Shown piece after piece: positions 1 to 5,933 of a DNA stretch of 8,112 nt; the stretch's first letter is position 1, and every line of letters begins with the position of its first letter. Position numbers and translations under genes: made by a program. This DNA comes from Flavobacteriia bacterium (GTDB lineage: Bacteria > Bacteroidota > Bacteroidia > Flavobacteriales_D > Crocinitomicaceae): assembly GCA_009925805.1 (NCBI GenBank), contig RFQF01000087.1, positions 1 through 8,112 on the forward strand, in the 5' to 3' direction. Under the pieces are notes generated by a model, which worked only from the letters and a program-made list of their open reading frames with translations, was not told where the DNA came from and made no database searches.

Positions 1-461
1 TAGCGTTTACCCATGTGAAGACGCACCCCGTCCAAAATGCAAGCATGTGATTCGGCATCATAGACAATCACATCATGGCGATCTACTAAGCAATCAATCG
101 CAGAAACAACCGCCTGATATCCAAAATTCACCACGATGGCATCCTCCTTTGATTCAAAATCCGCTAGTTCTCGCTCGAGTTGTTCGTGCAAATTCGAATT
201 ACCGCTCATCATACGGGCACCCATCGGCATGGCAAAGCCAAAAGATGTTCCTGCCTCCGCGTCCGCTTTTCGCACCTCCGGATGGTTGGCTAAACCAAGG
301 TAATTATTCAAGGACCAATTCAGTTTTTCGACACCTCGAAAATGCATGTGAGGCCCGATATCTCCTTCCAGTTTGGGAAAGGTGAAGTACCCGTGGGATT
401 CTTTGGCATGCATCCCTATCGGTCCGCGGTTTGCTTGTATTTTTTCAAATATATCGGCCAT
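1..461 (-). CDS. Alpha-oxoamine synthase / serine palmitoyltransferase-like PLP enzyme (5' part only)
   Basis: I translated the minus strand from the ATG at 461-459; it stays open for 153 codons and runs off the window, so the C-terminal part, including the PLP-binding lysine, is missing. Visible family motifs are NNYLGLANHPEV (residues 52-63), GARMMSG followed by LHEQLE (81-96), NFGYQ (112-116) and SHA with the PLP-stacking histidine at 139. This pattern belongs to the class II aminotransferase-fold alpha-oxoamine synthases, which condense an amino acid with an acyl thioester (serine palmitoyltransferase, KBL, BioF). The MADIFEKI N-terminus and the FPKLEG motif resemble the serine palmitoyltransferase-like proteins of Bacteroidota, which begin sphingolipid or sulfonolipid (capnine) synthesis. 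Whether the amino acid is serine, cysteate or glycine cannot be read from this fragment. It lies 67 bases downstream of the GAPDH stop on the same strand, with a candidate promoter of its own. No Shine-Dalgarno is present, as is usual in the phylum. Confidence 0.88.
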   Translation of the reverse strand, partial: MADIFEKIQANRGPIGMHAKESHGYFTFPKLEGDIGPHMHFRGVEKLNWSLNNYLGLANHPEVRKADAEAGTSFGFAMPMGARMMSGNSNLHEQLERELADFESKEDAIVVNFGYQAVVSAIDCLVDRHDVIVYDAESHACILDGVRLHMGKR

Positions 462-478
462 ATAAAAGGATTGATTTA

Positions 479-509
479 CAAAGGTAAAGTTAAAACATCA
501 ATAACCATG
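479..509 (-). promoter_or_regulatory. Candidate Bacteroidota promoter for the oxoamine synthase gene
   Basis: On the minus strand, TACCTTTG (486-479) is a full match to the Bacteroidota -7 consensus TAnnTTTG. The tetramer 19 bases upstream is CATG (509-506), a poor match to the -33 TTTG. Transcription would start roughly 11-14 bases before the ATG. No terminator separates this gene from GAPDH, so read-through is equally possible. Confidence 0.35.
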
Positions 510-528
510 AATATCTATAAGACTTTGC

Positions 529-1977
529 TTAATAATAGATGGCTCGACGAACCTTCGATACATATTTAGCAAGCCGAATAACTTGCTTCGTGTATCCAAA
601 TTCATTGTCGTACCACGTATATAATACCACATTTTTACCGTCTTTCGATACAATGGTAGCATTGGAGTCAAAAACCGAACAACAAGTATTTCCGATAATA
701 TCGGAAGAAACCAATTCAGGATCAAAGGAATAGTAAATTTGATTCACTAAGGGACCTTGTAAGGCAGCCTCTTTAATCAACTCGTTGATCGCTTCAACAG
801 AAGTGGACGAATGCAATTCCAAGCTTAGAATAGCCAAGGATCCGTTGGGAGTAGGTACACGCACTGCATTGGCAGTCAATTTATCTTTTAACGAAGGAAT
901 AACTTTCGTTACGGCACTTCCTGCTCCGGTGGAGGTGATCACCATATTGACGGCCGCTGATCTTCCACGTCGGGGTTTGTCATGCATGTTATCCAACAGA
1001 TTTTGGTCATTCGTATAGGCATGTACGGTTTCAATATGGCCTTTTACAATACCAATTCGATCTTCAATTACTTTAAGAATGGGACTGATTGCGTTGGTGG
1101 TACATGAAGCTGCGGAATACAAATGTTCTTCCTCTAACTTGAGGGTTTTTTCATTGATTCCAAAAACGATGTTGGGCATTTCTTTTCCAGGTGCGGTTAA
1201 AATGACACGAGAAACCCCTTGGGAATTAAGGTGTCGAGATAAGGCTTGTTGATTGGTGTAAATCCCCGTGTTATCAATGACCAAGGCATTGGAAATTCCA
1301 TAGTCGGTATAGTCGACTTCTTCGGGATTCGAAGCATGGATCATATGAACCACTTGACCGTTAATTATCAAGCATTTTCGCTCAATATCTACGTTTACAC
1401 TTCCTTTGAATGCGCCGTGTACGGAATCGTTGCGGAGTAAGCTTGCGCGTTTAAGAATGTCTTTTTCGGAATTTCCACGCGTCACAATCGCTCGAAGACG
1501 CAGTTGTTGACCTTTACCGGCCTGACGAATCAACTCTCGAGCCGCTAGTCGTCCAATTCTTCCAAACCCGTATAAAACAACATCGCGAGGTTCAAATCCT
1601 GGGCTTTGGGTGTCGGCAAGTCCTTCCAGTTTTTTTGAGAGGAATTCGCGCATGTGCATGTCGGGGGATTCACTGATCCATTCATTGGCCAATTTTCCGA
1701 TATCTAATTTCGAAGGAATTAAGTTAAGGGATGCGATTTCTTCGGCTAGATTAGCAGTGGTAAAGACATCGATGGGTTTATTTACCACCTTTCCTGCGTA
1801 TTCATGCAAATTCAAAAGCTCAGAAATGGTAATATCAGTCAAGTGATGGCGAAATAAAACCAGTTCAATGCCTTGGTCGTACATGAGTTCTCCTACTTTA
1901 CTTTGAAGCTTAACCGCAGCGCGTTCTTGCTCGAGGTGTTTTTTTAATTCTTGTTCGTATCCCAAAAGTGAATCCAT
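529..1977 (-). CDS. gap: Glyceraldehyde-3-phosphate dehydrogenase, long form with N-terminal extension
   Basis: This enzyme catalyses reversible oxidative phosphorylation of glyceraldehyde 3-phosphate in glycolysis/gluconeogenesis, in the cytoplasm. At 482 residues it is about 150 longer than ordinary GAPDH (~330). Residues 1-131 form a charged, probably helical extension with no motif I recognise. The Rossmann domain starts at GFGRIGR (137-143). The catalytic core is SCTTN (291-295) with Cys292, His319 in TVHAYT, the substrate-phosphate Arg373 in RVPTPN, and WYDNEFGY (455-462). Three residues that normally fix NAD use are changed: the Asp at the end of beta-strand 2 is Thr166 followed by Arg167, and the Leu-Pro pair after the catalytic His is Asn330-Met331, which suggests NADP or dual use. 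The ATG at 1977 is the first start after an in-frame TAA (1986-1984). A weak -7-like TACGTTTT (1993-1986) lies just upstream, behind the sigma-factor terminator. Long GAPDHs of this kind are known in Bacteroidota; the extension's role is unknown to me. Confidence 0.96.
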   Translation of the reverse strand: MDSLLGYEQELKKHLEQERAAVKLQSKVGELMYDQGIELVLFRHHLTDITISELLNLHEYAGKVVNKPIDVFTTANLAEEIASLNLIPSKLDIGKLANEWISESPDMHMREFLSKKLEGLADTQSPGFEPRDVVLYGFGRIGRLAARELIRQAGKGQQLRLRAIVTRGNSEKDILKRASLLRNDSVHGAFKGSVNVDIERKCLIINGQVVHMIHASNPEEVDYTDYGISNALVIDNTGIYTNQQALSRHLNSQGVSRVILTAPGKEMPNIVFGINEKTLKLEEEHLYSAASCTTNAISPILKVIEDRIGIVKGHIETVHAYTNDQNLLDNMHDKPRRGRSAAVNMVITSTGAGSAVTKVIPSLKDKLTANAVRVPTPNGSLAILSLELHSSTSVEAINELIKEAALQGPLVNQIYYSFDPELVSSDIIGNTCCSVFDSNATIVSKDGKNVVLYTWYDNEFGYTKQVIRLAKYVSKVRRAIYY

Positions 1978-2003
1978 AGTGACTTAAAACGTAATTTAAT
2001 GAA

Positions 2004-2028
2004 GAAAAAAGGCTGCATAAAGCAGCCT
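2004..2028 (-). terminator. Rho-independent terminator after the sigma factor gene
   Basis: On the minus strand a 7-bp perfect stem AGGCTGC/GCAGCCT encloses the loop TTTAT and is followed by six T residues (2010-2005). It begins 7 bases after the sigma-factor stop codon and ends before the GAPDH start, so it should separate the two transcription units. Confidence 0.9.
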
Positions 2029-2034
2029 AAAAGA

Positions 2035-2901
2035 TTAGCCTAAATAAGTTTTTAACAATTTATTTCGTGAAGTATGGCGCAATCTACGGATCGCTTTTTC
2101 TTTGATTTGACGGACGCGCTCGCGGGTTAGATTGAACTTGCATCCAATCTCTTCCAACGTGAGTCCGTGATTCATTCCGATACCAAAAAACAAGCGAATA
2201 ATTTCACGTTCTTTATCGGTTAAGGTGCTCAATGAGCGCTCAATTTCACGCTGTAGGGATTCATTCATCAATCCAGAATCGGTGCGTTCGGATTCCGTAT
2301 TGACCATAACGTCGATGAGGGTCCCTCCGTCTTCGTTGCTGGTGAGCGGCGCATCTACGGAAACATGCCTGCCCGCAACATTTAAGCTCTCCTTAATTTT
2401 TTCTTCCGGAACCTCCAGTGCCTCGGCTAATTCTTCCGCGGAAGGTGCGCGTTCGTATTCTTGTTCGAGTCTAGAAAAGGCTTTGTTGATTTTATTCAGT
2501 GAACCAACTTGATTCAAGGGAAGTCGTACAATTCGAGCTTGTTCCGCCAGTGCTTGAAGTATGGACTGACGAATCCACCATACAGCGTAGGAAATGAATT
2601 TAAATCCACGGGTTTCGTCGAATTTCTGTGCCGCTTTGATCAGTCCAAGGTTTCCTTCGTTGATTAAGTCGGGAAGGGTTAATCCTTGGTTTTGGTATTG
2701 TTTTGCCACTGAAACTACGAAACGAAGGTTTGCACGGGTTAATTTTTCCAAGGATTTTTGATCTCCTTCCTTGATTTTTCGTGCAAGTGCTACTTCTTCT
2801 TCCGCGGTAATTAACTCTTCGCGACCAATATCTTGAAGGTATTTATCAAGGGATTGACTTTCGCGGTTCGTAATGGATTTGGTAATTTTAAGTTGTCTCA
2901 T
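2035..2901 (-). CDS. rpoD: Primary (housekeeping) RNA polymerase sigma factor, sigma-70 family
   Basis: This 288-residue protein directs RNA polymerase to housekeeping promoters. Region 1.2 covers about residues 15-47. Region 2 (about 50-123) includes DLINEGNLGLIKA (78-90) and the -10-recognition helix around FISYAVWWIRQ (102-112). Region 3 covers about 124-200. Region 4 (about 220-283) carries the helix-turn-helix LTLEEIG...LTRERVRQIKEKAIRRLR (247-275). Region 1.1 is absent and the protein is about half the length of E. coli RpoD, which is the normal form in Bacteroidota, where the housekeeping sigma recognises TTTG/TAnnTTTG promoters. Full conservation of regions 2 and 4 argues against an ECF or stress-type sigma. 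The ATG at 2901 fits the family N-terminus (MRQLKITKSIT). A terminator follows at 2028-2004. The HtrA-type protease gene lies 131 bases upstream on the same strand. Confidence 0.97.
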   Translation of the reverse strand: MRQLKITKSITNRESQSLDKYLQDIGREELITAEEEVALARKIKEGDQKSLEKLTRANLRFVVSVAKQYQNQGLTLPDLINEGNLGLIKAAQKFDETRGFKFISYAVWWIRQSILQALAEQARIVRLPLNQVGSLNKINKAFSRLEQEYERAPSAEELAEALEVPEEKIKESLNVAGRHVSVDAPLTSNEDGGTLIDVMVNTESERTDSGLMNESLQREIERSLSTLTDKEREIIRLFFGIGMNHGLTLEEIGCKFNLTRERVRQIKEKAIRRLRHTSRNKLLKTYLG

Positions 2902-2941
2902 GTTGGATAGTTACTTTAACTTAGGTGATTAACGATTTAAG

Positions 2942-2972
2942 CAAAGTAAAACCAAAAAATAGGTTTAGAAAA
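2942..2972 (-). promoter_or_regulatory. Candidate promoter upstream of the sigma factor gene
   Basis: On the minus strand TTACTTTG (2949-2942) matches five of the six fixed positions of TAnnTTTG. Exactly 19 bases upstream is TTTT (2972-2969), a three-of-four match to the -33 TTTG. The predicted leader is about 30-35 bases. The match is imperfect and the region is AT-rich, so chance similarity is a real possibility. Confidence 0.3.
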
Positions 2973-2998
2973 ATTTTTTCTTTCCAAATTCCAACAAC

Positions 2999-3022
2999 TT
3001 ATTAACCTTTAATTCTTAATAA
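2999..3022. repeat. AT-only inverted repeat between the protease and sigma factor genes
   Basis: The arms TTATTAA (2999-3005) and TTAATAA (3016-3022) are perfect 7-base inverted repeats around a 10-base spacer, 11 bases after the protease stop. On the minus strand the hairpin is not followed by a T-run, so it does not look like an efficient terminator for the protease gene. A run of six T residues follows only on the plus strand, where no gene is upstream. The stem contains only A-T pairs and would be weak. Confidence 0.35.
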
Positions 3023-3032
3023 CTTTTTTATG

Positions 3033-4502
3033 TTACAAACCAAATCCCTTGTAGTCTCTTGCGCCATTACTACCAACGATTTCCAACAAAATTCCGCGGT
3101 TGACTCCGTTCAGTTTTTCGGTTAGTTCTTCCACGGACTCTATAGGGTCATTGTTTACTTTCGTAATGACGGTTCCCTCGGTTATTCCCAGTGTTTTTAG
3201 TTTCCCAGCAGCGATGGTTTTTACTTTTACTCCAAAGGAAAGGTTCAAGTCTTTTCGCTCTTTTGCCGTCAACTCAACAAAGGTAGCTCCCAAGGCGAAA
3301 TTCTTGGAAATCTCTTCCTTGCTTAACAGTTCGGTGTCTCCGTCTTTGTTGCGAAGGGTAATGTCCAAGGTTTCTTCGTTGCCACTTTTCTTACGCACCG
3401 TCACCACTACCTTATCTCCAGGGCGTTGTTTTCCAATTTCCTCTTGAAGTTGAGCGGGAGAATTCACCTCCTTGGTGCCAATCTTGAGAATAACATCCCC
3501 GGTTTTTAGTCCTGCTTTATCGGCGGAACCCCCATCGACCACAGAATTGATGTAAACACCTTTCAAATTCGGTAGCTTTTCTTTTTCCTTGAGTTCTTGA
3601 TTGATGGAACTGATTTGGACTCCTAAATAAGCCCGTTGTACTAAACCATAATCGATTAAATCCTTAACTACCTTTTCCACCAAATTCACCGGGATAGCAA
3701 ACGAATACCCACTATAAGCTCCCGTTTGTGAGGCAATCGCCGTATTGATCCCTACTAATTCTCCCACGGTGTTCACCAGGGCGCCCCCGCTGTTTCCTGG
3801 GTTTACGGCAGCATCGGTTTGGATGAAAGATTCAATGGGCACAACGCTTTTATCGGTTCGCTCCGAAAGTAAGTTAATGTTGCGTGCTTTGGCACTCACA
3901 ATTCCCGCTGTTACCGTAGAGGTTAGATTGAAAGGATTTCCAACTGCCAATACCCATTCGCCAATTTTGAGTTGGTCGCTGTTCCCGAATTTCATGGGTT
4001 TCAAGTCGCTTGCTCCATCAATTTTTAACACCGCCAAATCGGTGGATGGGTCGGCCCCAATTATTTTGGCCGTATATTCTGCATTGTCGTTTAAAATTAC
4101 ATGGATTTCAGCAGCGTTCTCAATCACGTGATTGTTGGTCACAATGTAGCCTTCGGATGAAATTATCACTCCCGATCCCGCGCCGGATCCGAATTGTTTA
4201 TATTCGCGTCCCCCAGCACCTGGACCATAAAAAAACTCTTGAAAGAGGTCGCGTTGAAAGGTTGTGGAAACCACTTTTGTCGTTACGTGAACCACGGAAT
4301 TGATGCTCATTTCAGAAGCCTTGGTTAAATCGGGAAGTATATCCCCATTCATTCCAACGGTTTTTGCATAATACGCTTGGCCATCTAGAACGCGTTCGGA
4401 CTTTTTCGAACTTGTCTTGTTGAACGCCCAATAGGCCGCTAAGGGTAATGTTCCACAAAGGGTGGCTAAACCAACTACGGTTAACAAAAGTTTTCTATTC
4501 AT
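3033..4502 (-). CDS. htrA: Do/HtrA-family periplasmic serine protease with two PDZ domains
   Basis: This 489-residue envelope quality-control protease/chaperone degrades misfolded periplasmic proteins. A Sec signal peptide or signal anchor spans about residues 3-27 (Arg-Lys then a hydrophobic run). The trypsin-like domain holds the full triad: His125 in TNNHVI, Asp155 in STDLAV and Ser238 in GNSGGAL. PDZ1 spans about 290-385 (AYLGVQ carboxylate-binding loop at 291-296) and PDZ2 about 400-480. Length and two-PDZ order match DegP/DegQ rather than DegS. The region ahead of the triad His contains a short Gly-rich loop (94-109). The ATG at 4502 is the first start after an in-frame TAG (4508-4506). 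The gene is divergent from dapF across 109 bases and lies 131 bases upstream of the sigma factor gene; no strong terminator separates those two, so partial co-transcription is possible. DegP and DegQ subtypes cannot be told apart here. Confidence 0.96.
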   Translation of the reverse strand: MNRKLLLTVVGLATLCGTLPLAAYWAFNKTSSKKSERVLDGQAYYAKTVGMNGDILPDLTKASEMSINSVVHVTTKVVSTTFQRDLFQEFFYGPGAGGREYKQFGSGAGSGVIISSEGYIVTNNHVIENAAEIHVILNDNAEYTAKIIGADPSTDLAVLKIDGASDLKPMKFGNSDQLKIGEWVLAVGNPFNLTSTVTAGIVSAKARNINLLSERTDKSVVPIESFIQTDAAVNPGNSGGALVNTVGELVGINTAIASQTGAYSGYSFAIPVNLVEKVVKDLIDYGLVQRAYLGVQISSINQELKEKEKLPNLKGVYINSVVDGGSADKAGLKTGDVILKIGTKEVNSPAQLQEEIGKQRPGDKVVVTVRKKSGNEETLDITLRNKDGDTELLSKEEISKNFALGATFVELTAKERKDLNLSFGVKVKTIAAGKLKTLGITEGTVITKVNNDPIESVEELTEKLNGVNRGILLEIVGSNGARDYKGFGL

Positions 4503-4522
4503 ATTCTATGGATTTTAGTATG

Positions 4523-4553
4523 CAAGTTTAAGAACCTTCCATCATTTGTAAAA
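4523..4553 (-). promoter_or_regulatory. Candidate promoter for the HtrA-type protease gene
   Basis: On the minus strand TAAACTTG (4530-4523) matches five of six fixed positions of TAnnTTTG, with TTTT (4553-4550) exactly 19 bases upstream as an imperfect -33 box. The start point would fall about 14 bases before the ATG at 4502. Confidence 0.35.
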
Positions 4554-4562
4554 TTACCCCGC

Positions 4563-4578
4563 TGTTAAAGATTGTTAA
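4563..4578. repeat. Two TGTTAA direct repeats with a 10-base period
   Basis: TGTTAA occurs at 4563-4568 and again at 4573-4578, one helical turn apart, in the middle of the divergent promoter region between the protease gene and dapF. The placement would suit an operator, but the motif is short and AT-rich and no regulator is known. Confidence 0.25.
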
Positions 4579-4599
4579 GCAGTTTACGCAACATTTTTT

Positions 4600-4607
4600 T
4601 ACTTTTG
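4600..4607 (+). promoter_or_regulatory. Candidate -7 promoter box for the dapF operon
   Basis: TACTTTTG is a full match to the Bacteroidota TAnnTTTG element and ends only four bases before the GTG start codon at 4612. If used, the mRNA would begin at or within a few bases of the start codon. No TTTG lies 19 bases upstream (the bases there are AAGC), so the -33 half is missing. Confidence 0.45.
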
Positions 4608-4611
4608 AAGC

Positions 4612-5391
4612 GTGAATTTTGAATTTCAAAAGTATCAAGGCACCGGAAATGATTTTGTGGTCTTGGACAATCGCGATGCGCGGTATTCTACGATAACAGT
4701 CGATCAAATTCGGCAATTCTGCGATCGAAAAATGGGCGTTGGATCGGATGGCCTCATTCTAATAAACCCTTGCATGGAGGCCGATTTTGAAATGGTTTTT
4801 TACAATCCAGATGCTTCGAAAAGTTTTTGTGGTAACGGTGCGCGCTGTGCGATCGCTTTTGTGCGTGACCATAACATGGACATGCATCACCAACGATTTT
4901 TAGCCATCGACGGAATGCATGCTTATCGTGTAGAAAAGGATCAATTGGCGGTTCAAATGAGCGATGTTCAGGAAGTGCTACCCTTGGATGAATTTCGTGG
5001 ATTGGTAAACACAGGTTCGCCCCATATAGTAATTAAAAGTCAAGATATTTCGACGCCTAACGTCATATCCCTTGGGCAACAGATTCGATATTCAGAAACC
5101 TATGTGAAGGAGGGAGTTAATGTCAACTTGATGTGGCCCATAGATCAAAATTCTCTGGCAATAGGCACCTACGAGCGAGGGGTAGAAAATGAAACCCTTT
5201 CTTGCGGCACCGGAGCTACTGCTTGCGCTTTGTATTATGCCGATTCAGAGGGACTGAATGAAGGAAGCATCCAAGTGCATACCAAAGGGGGAATGTTAAC
5301 CGTAGATTTCAGGCGTTCCATGGGTGTGTTTAAGCATGTTTGGCTTAAAGGTCCTGCGGTGTCGGTCTATTCAGGAAATTGCACGTTATGA
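4612..5391 (+). CDS. dapF: Diaminopimelate epimerase
   Basis: This cofactor-independent epimerase converts LL- to meso-diaminopimelate, the precursor of lysine and of the peptidoglycan cross-linking residue. The protein has 259 residues, slightly shorter than E. coli DapF (274). The N-terminal KYQGTGNDF (7-15) is characteristic. The two catalytic cysteines are both present: Cys73 in SFCGNGARC and Cys198 in SCGTGATA. TGSPHIV (134-140) is the conserved TGxPH-type segment. The start is GTG at 4612: an in-frame TGA sits at 4606-4608, and the next ATG is at residue 41, after the conserved GTGNDF motif, so GTG is essentially forced. It is the first gene of a plus-strand operon, and its TGA stop overlaps the ATG of the acetyltransferase gene. 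A -7-type box lies immediately upstream. Confidence 0.96.
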   Translation: MNFEFQKYQGTGNDFVVLDNRDARYSTITVDQIRQFCDRKMGVGSDGLILINPCMEADFEMVFYNPDASKSFCGNGARCAIAFVRDHNMDMHHQRFLAIDGMHAYRVEKDQLAVQMSDVQEVLPLDEFRGLVNTGSPHIVIKSQDISTPNVISLGQQIRYSETYVKEGVNVNLMWPIDQNSLAIGTYERGVENETLSCGTGATACALYYADSEGLNEGSIQVHTKGGMLTVDFRRSMGVFKHVWLKGPAVSVYSGNCTL

Positions 5392-5933
5392 ACCAAGCCC
5401 TCATTGGAACACATCTTTATCTAAGGGCCGTCGAGGTCAACGATGCCTCGCACCTCTTCATTTGGGAAAACAACCCGTCGAATTGGCGCATAAGTCAAAC
5501 CGAAGTTCCATTTTCCATGCACAACATTCATCAGTTAATCGAACAATTCTCCAATCCAAGAGCTTCGGGACAATTGCGCTTAATGATGGTGCATAAGCAA
5601 AGCCAAAAAGCCGTGGGTACTATCGATTTGTACGACATTAATTTCAAACACGGGTTTGCTTCCGTGGGGATTTTAATTGCAGAAGAAGCCCATCGAGGGC
5701 AGGGTTATGCGGAGGATGCCATGCAGCTCTGCATCGATTATTGTAAAGAACACCTGGACTTATATAACCTACAATGCTTCGTTCATGCCGACAATACCGC
5801 GAGTTTGGGCCTGTTCAGGAAATTAAATTTCCGTGAAGTGGGTATGCGTAAGGAATGGTATCTTTACCGAGATGCACGCATCGATGAAATTATTTTTCAA
5901 TTATGTCTAAAAAATCATCAAAAAAAGGCTTAA
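5388..5933 (+). CDS. GNAT-family N-acetyltransferase
   Basis: This 181-residue single-domain GNAT protein transfers an acetyl group from acetyl-CoA to an amine that cannot be identified from sequence. The N-terminal LRAVEVNDA segment (12-20), the beta-strand 4 region GILIAEEAHRGQGYAEDAM (94-112) with the acetyl-CoA pyrophosphate loop HRGQGYA (102-108), and the Asn-rich C-terminal motif HADNTASLGLFRKLNF (133-148) place it in the RimJ/SpeG-like branch (Acetyltransf_3 type). I chose the ATG at 5388 because it forms an ATGA overlap with the dapF stop; a TTG nine bases earlier is possible but less likely. The 3' end overlaps mltG by 31 bases. An A AAA AAG heptamer occurs at 5921-5927, two codons before the stop. 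Candidate roles include ribosomal-protein, polyamine or amino-sugar acetylation; position between two peptidoglycan genes is suggestive only. Confidence 0.9.
   Translation: MNQALIGTHLYLRAVEVNDASHLFIWENNPSNWRISQTEVPFSMHNIHQLIEQFSNPRASGQLRLMMVHKQSQKAVGTIDLYDINFKHGFASVGILIAEEAHRGQGYAEDAMQLCIDYCKEHLDLYNLQCFVHADNTASLGLFRKLNFREVGMRKEWYLYRDARIDEIIFQLCLKNHQKKA

Noticed and set aside
47..385. Plus-strand ORF of 112 codons near the left edge
   Set aside because: It lies antisense to the serine palmitoyltransferase-like gene, whose minus-strand translation carries clear family motifs; the plus-strand product is low-complexity and matches nothing I recognise.
462..528. Terminator hairpin between GAPDH and the oxoamine synthase
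   Set aside because: Only weak 6-base AT-rich inverted repeats with long spacers are present (for example ATCTAT/ATAGAT at 513-540), with no GC-rich stem or T-run.
4440..4502. Lipoprotein signal with Cys16 in the HtrA-type protein
   Set aside because: The residues before Cys16 are ATL, with Leu at -1, which does not fit a lipobox; a Sec signal or membrane anchor is the better reading.
4528..4716. Minus-strand ORF of 62 codons across the dapF start
   Set aside because: It overlaps the promoter region and the conserved dapF N-terminus antisense, and its product has no recognisable feature.
5379..5387. TTG start for the acetyltransferase, three codons upstream
   Set aside because: The ATG at 5388 makes a standard ATGA overlap with the dapF stop and fits the family N-terminus; TTG starts are rarer.
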